Source of the DNA: Candidatus Iainarchaeum sp.
GTDB taxonomy: Archaea; Iainarchaeota; Iainarchaeia; Iainarchaeales; JAGHAR01
Reading direction: 5' to 3'
DNA length: 6,005 nucleotides
NCBI GenBank assembly: GCA_021161405.1
Contig: JAGHAR010000001.1
Span: 1 to 6,005 of the forward strand
Part shown: piece after piece, positions 5,807-6,005 of the stretch
Layout: each line of letters starts with the position of its first letter
How positions within the stretch are numbered: position 1 is the first letter of the stretch
Translations under genes and position numbers: made by a program
The notes under the pieces: generated by a model
What the model was told of the DNA's origin: nothing
What the model saw: the letters and a program-made list of their open reading frames with translations, nothing else
Databases searched by the model: none

Positions 5807-6005
5807 TTTCTTGCCCCGGCTTTAAAATTTTCACTTCTGTTTTTAATGCACTCTCGGCTATCCTCTCTGCGAATTCTTTTGGATTTGCCTTTATAATTTC
5901 AAATGTATTGTAGTGCATCGGTATAACAATCTTTGGCTTAATCATCTTTGTGGCCTTTACTGCATCTATTATATCCATTGTTACCTTTCCGCCAATAGGC
6001 AATAA
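5796..6005 (-). CDS. UPF0173-type metal-dependent hydrolase, C-terminal part (5' end outside window)
   Basis: The last 69 residues of a metallo-beta-lactamase-fold protein. The frame is open through the window edge and reads LLPIGGKVTMD; this motif, then DAVKATKMIKPKIVIPMHYNTF and a terminal KILKPGQEIKL, match the C-terminus of the UPF0173 (YtkL-like) hydrolases. The histidine in PMHYNTF is the expected C-terminal metal ligand. Family members are about 220-230 residues, so about two thirds, including the HxHxDH motif, lies beyond the window. The TTG at 6002 is not taken as the start because conserved sequence precedes it. The substrate is unknown; the nearest characterised relatives are UlaG-like lactonases. 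The gene is convergent with the nucleotidyltransferase and overlaps it by 11 bases. Confidence 0.88.
   Translation of the reverse strand, partial: LLPIGGKVTMDIIDAVKATKMIKPKIVIPMHYNTFEIIKANPKEFAERIAESALKTEVKILKPGQEIKL

Overview
The window looks like a compact, AT-rich archaeal chromosome segment. The evidence is the gene content: a DUF373 membrane protein, a membrane-anchored LonB protease, a short-form RNase Z and a UPF0173 metal-dependent hydrolase. Other archaeal signs are TATA-like boxes close to start codons, frequent AGA/AGG arginine codons, and almost no intergenic space. The small gaps and overlaps would suit a reduced genome such as a DPANN lineage, but nothing here fixes the taxon. 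I see no tRNA, rRNA, CRISPR array, insertion sequence or attachment site, and no gene-free stretch over 50 bases.

Layout: (1) 1-1204, plus strand: nearly complete DUF373 multi-pass membrane protein whose first few codons lie before the window. (2) 1209-3122, minus strand: complete LonB, convergent with DUF373 across a 4-base gap. (3) 3123-3166: a 44-base divergent promoter region. (4) 3167-5806, plus strand: a tightly packed cluster with an OB-fold protein (3167-3544), a YhaM-type HD-domain protein (3541-4137), RNase Z (4149-5078) and a sugar nucleotidyltransferase (5075-5806). (5) 5796-6005, minus strand: the C-terminal third of a UPF0173 hydrolase, overlapping the nucleotidyltransferase tail to tail by 11 bases.

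Functionally, the plus-strand cluster pairs a probable 3'-5' exonuclease (OB + HD) with the endonuclease that matures tRNA 3' ends, so its theme is RNA processing and decay, with a nucleotide-sugar gene attached. LonB is the membrane-associated ATP-dependent protease of archaea and is transcribed divergently.

The most notable observation is that the OB-fold and HD genes look like one YhaM-like gene split by a -1 frame change at an A-rich run near 3503-3511. The HD frame codes sensibly upstream of its only possible start codon (TTG at 3541), and the joined product would be about 323 residues, close to bacterial YhaM. This could be a real split, a programmed frameshift or a homopolymer sequencing error. 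Otherwise the window holds conserved housekeeping genes, and I found no convincing new multi-gene system.
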